From: Lytechinus pictus
Taxonomy: Eukaryota > Echinodermata > Echinoidea > Temnopleuroida > Toxopneustidae
Assembly (NCBI RefSeq): GCF_037042905.1
Contig: NC_087249.1
Coordinates: forward strand, 32,638,401-32,702,400
DNA length: 64,000 bases
Reading direction: 5' to 3'
Part shown: in pieces, positions 62,656 through 64,000 of the stretch
Numbering within the stretch: the stretch's first letter is position 1
How the letters are laid out: every line of letters starts with the position of its first letter
Program-made: the position numbers and the translations under genes
The notes under the pieces: generated by a model
Told to the model about the DNA's origin: nothing
Seen by the model: the letters and a program-made list of their open reading frames with translations, nothing else
Database searches by the model: none

Positions 62656-64000
62656 CTACAAGGTATGAAATATTCAGTCAAAAGCTTGTCAATCATTTTC
62701 AATAGCCTTCACGTTGTGTATCGTCATGAAACCTGAAGTTAAGACTATAGCCGGTATTCTGATGTCTGGTTTAACTTAGACTAATATAAGGACAAATTAG
62801 TGTTTATTATGAGAAGAAAAAACAGTAAAAGATTATGTTTACATTGCATCCAATATGCTTATTGCATTCATTCACCATGCCTTAATGGTAAAGAAAACTA
62901 ATATTATTATCACACAGTTGTGAATATTTAGAGTGCAAACTATGATGATAAATGAGCTATATTCTAGACTTGTGTCCCATTTTGCTATCCATATTCATAC
63001 TTCATCTGTAAACCAGACTTTAGATTAAACAAAAGTTCAGGATACAGGCCGATATATGTCAATAGCTTAGAAAAGAACATATGTGACAGATCATACCGAA
63101 ATGAGAGACAAGTCGCAGATTGAATCACTTAAAAAATCGACAAACTAATAAAATTGTCAAATTTTGTATGATATATTTTTTTTTCATTTTCTGATTTCTC
63201 AATGTTTTATGTTTACTCTGTTAAAAAGATGAGTGAAATTGATAACAGGAAAATGATAAAAAAACAATTTTTCCGCGAGTGTTTTTTTTCCGGTCAGTTG
63301 CAACTTTTTCTGACACTCCGCACGCTCGACTTGATCGAATTTCGCTCCATACTACGCTCCGCCCCTAGCAACGTAAGCCATTGTTGATTGGCTATTCATG
63401 AACATGTTGAAATGAACAGCGGCCAGGCGCTCACTCGATCGATCGATAAGTCCAGGATACAGTTTTAGAAAGAAACATCGCGCTCAATAGGTATTCTGAA
63501 AAGCATGCTTTTTGACAAAAGTTTACAAACGGGACCAGGAGATGGAATAATACCTTATCTAGAGTATTTAGCCAAACTATAATCGAGAAATAAAAGCCAA
63601 GAACGCAGAGTATTCGAAACATGGTGTGTTTGTAAGGATTATTTTCCCCGGGTAATTTTCATTGAAAATAACAAGAACATGTGTTTCAGATTCTCTCATC
63701 ATAGGCCTATGATCAAGATGTTTTCATTAAGAAATTTATTAGATAGCGTTTTCCAAATAAACTAATTGTTCAAATCCTTCCCTTTGCTTAACCTCTTCGT
63801 CTTATTCCTTTTCTTTTCACTTTCCTCCTTTTTTCTTCTGCCTTTCGTTACTCTGTCTAATGTCTGTTTTTCGTTCTTCTCCTGCTTTAATCTCCTTTTT
63901 TTTGCTGGTGTTCATTTTCCCCTTCTCATCCCCTGTCTTACTCCTATTTTTCTACTTCTACTTCTTCATGTTCTTCTTCTTCTCGATCCGCTTCTCCTTA
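62656..64000. other. Probable YIPF6 intron, right edge of window
   Basis: No further YIPF6 exon found. Contains a MITE (62747-63055) and pyrimidine-rich low-complexity DNA from about 63775 to the end. Three short copies of the phrase TTGAATTGGGCTTCAGTAATG lie just before it, at 62285-62400, inside the previous intron. Confidence 0.5.
62747..63055. mobile_element. GGCCCGTATTCTGAA-type MITE, copy 3 (diverged)
   Basis: Starts ATAGCCGGTATTCTGATGTC and ends AGTTCAGGATACAGGCCGAT, inverted relative to each other. Diverged from the copies at 15179 and 42051. Confidence 0.65.

Overview
This is animal (eukaryotic) genomic DNA: AT-rich, with short exons bounded by GT/AG introns, truncated LINEs, tRNA-derived SINEs and many terminal-inverted-repeat elements. 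Repeat content (palindromic MITEs that look like ones I associate with sea urchins) and a stray histone H4 fragment suggest an echinoderm, most likely a sea urchin. Species cannot be fixed from sequence alone.

Layout. (1) 1-15.8 kb, + strand: the last eight coding exons of a soluble epoxide hydrolase (EPHX2-like). Its 6.2 kb penultimate-but-one intron is almost filled by a 5.4 kb minisatellite of an 18-bp unit, about 300 copies. (2) 19.0-21.3 kb, - strand: a dead rhodopsin-class GPCR broken by three insertions; its intact relative lies at 52.1-53.2 kb. (3) 24.4-30.4 kb: a nested repeat block. An outer hAT-like element holds arrays of a CpG-rich mini-hairpin motif, interrupted by a 3.6 kb foldback element with ~0.37 kb arms and an AT-rich palindrome array. 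(4) 31.0-34.6 kb, - strand: a complete four-exon CYP2-type cytochrome P450 (489 aa by my splice model). (5) 36.0-37.6 kb: a large palindromic element split by a hAT element with a perfect 8-bp target-site duplication. (6) 40.1-53.2 kb: a GPCR cluster. It has three copies of an unusual two-exon receptor (one inverted and dead, one dead, one intact at 48.6-50.2 kb) and the intact single-exon receptor. The two + strand copies sit in a ~4.6 kb tandem segmental duplication. (7) 53.2-60.7 kb: no recognisable gene. (8) 60.9-62.7 kb, - strand: the last three coding exons of YIPF6, with a rearranged histone H4 fragment just downstream of the stop.

The genes do not form an operon-like unit. The EPHX2-like enzyme and the P450 are both xenobiotic/lipid-epoxide enzymes, but nothing here shows co-regulation. 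The dominant processes visible are GPCR duplication and decay, and repeated nesting of non-autonomous DNA transposons. Most short open frames in the window are chance frames or shadows, and the very long ones at 7.3-12.9 kb are a by-product of the 18-bp repeat.
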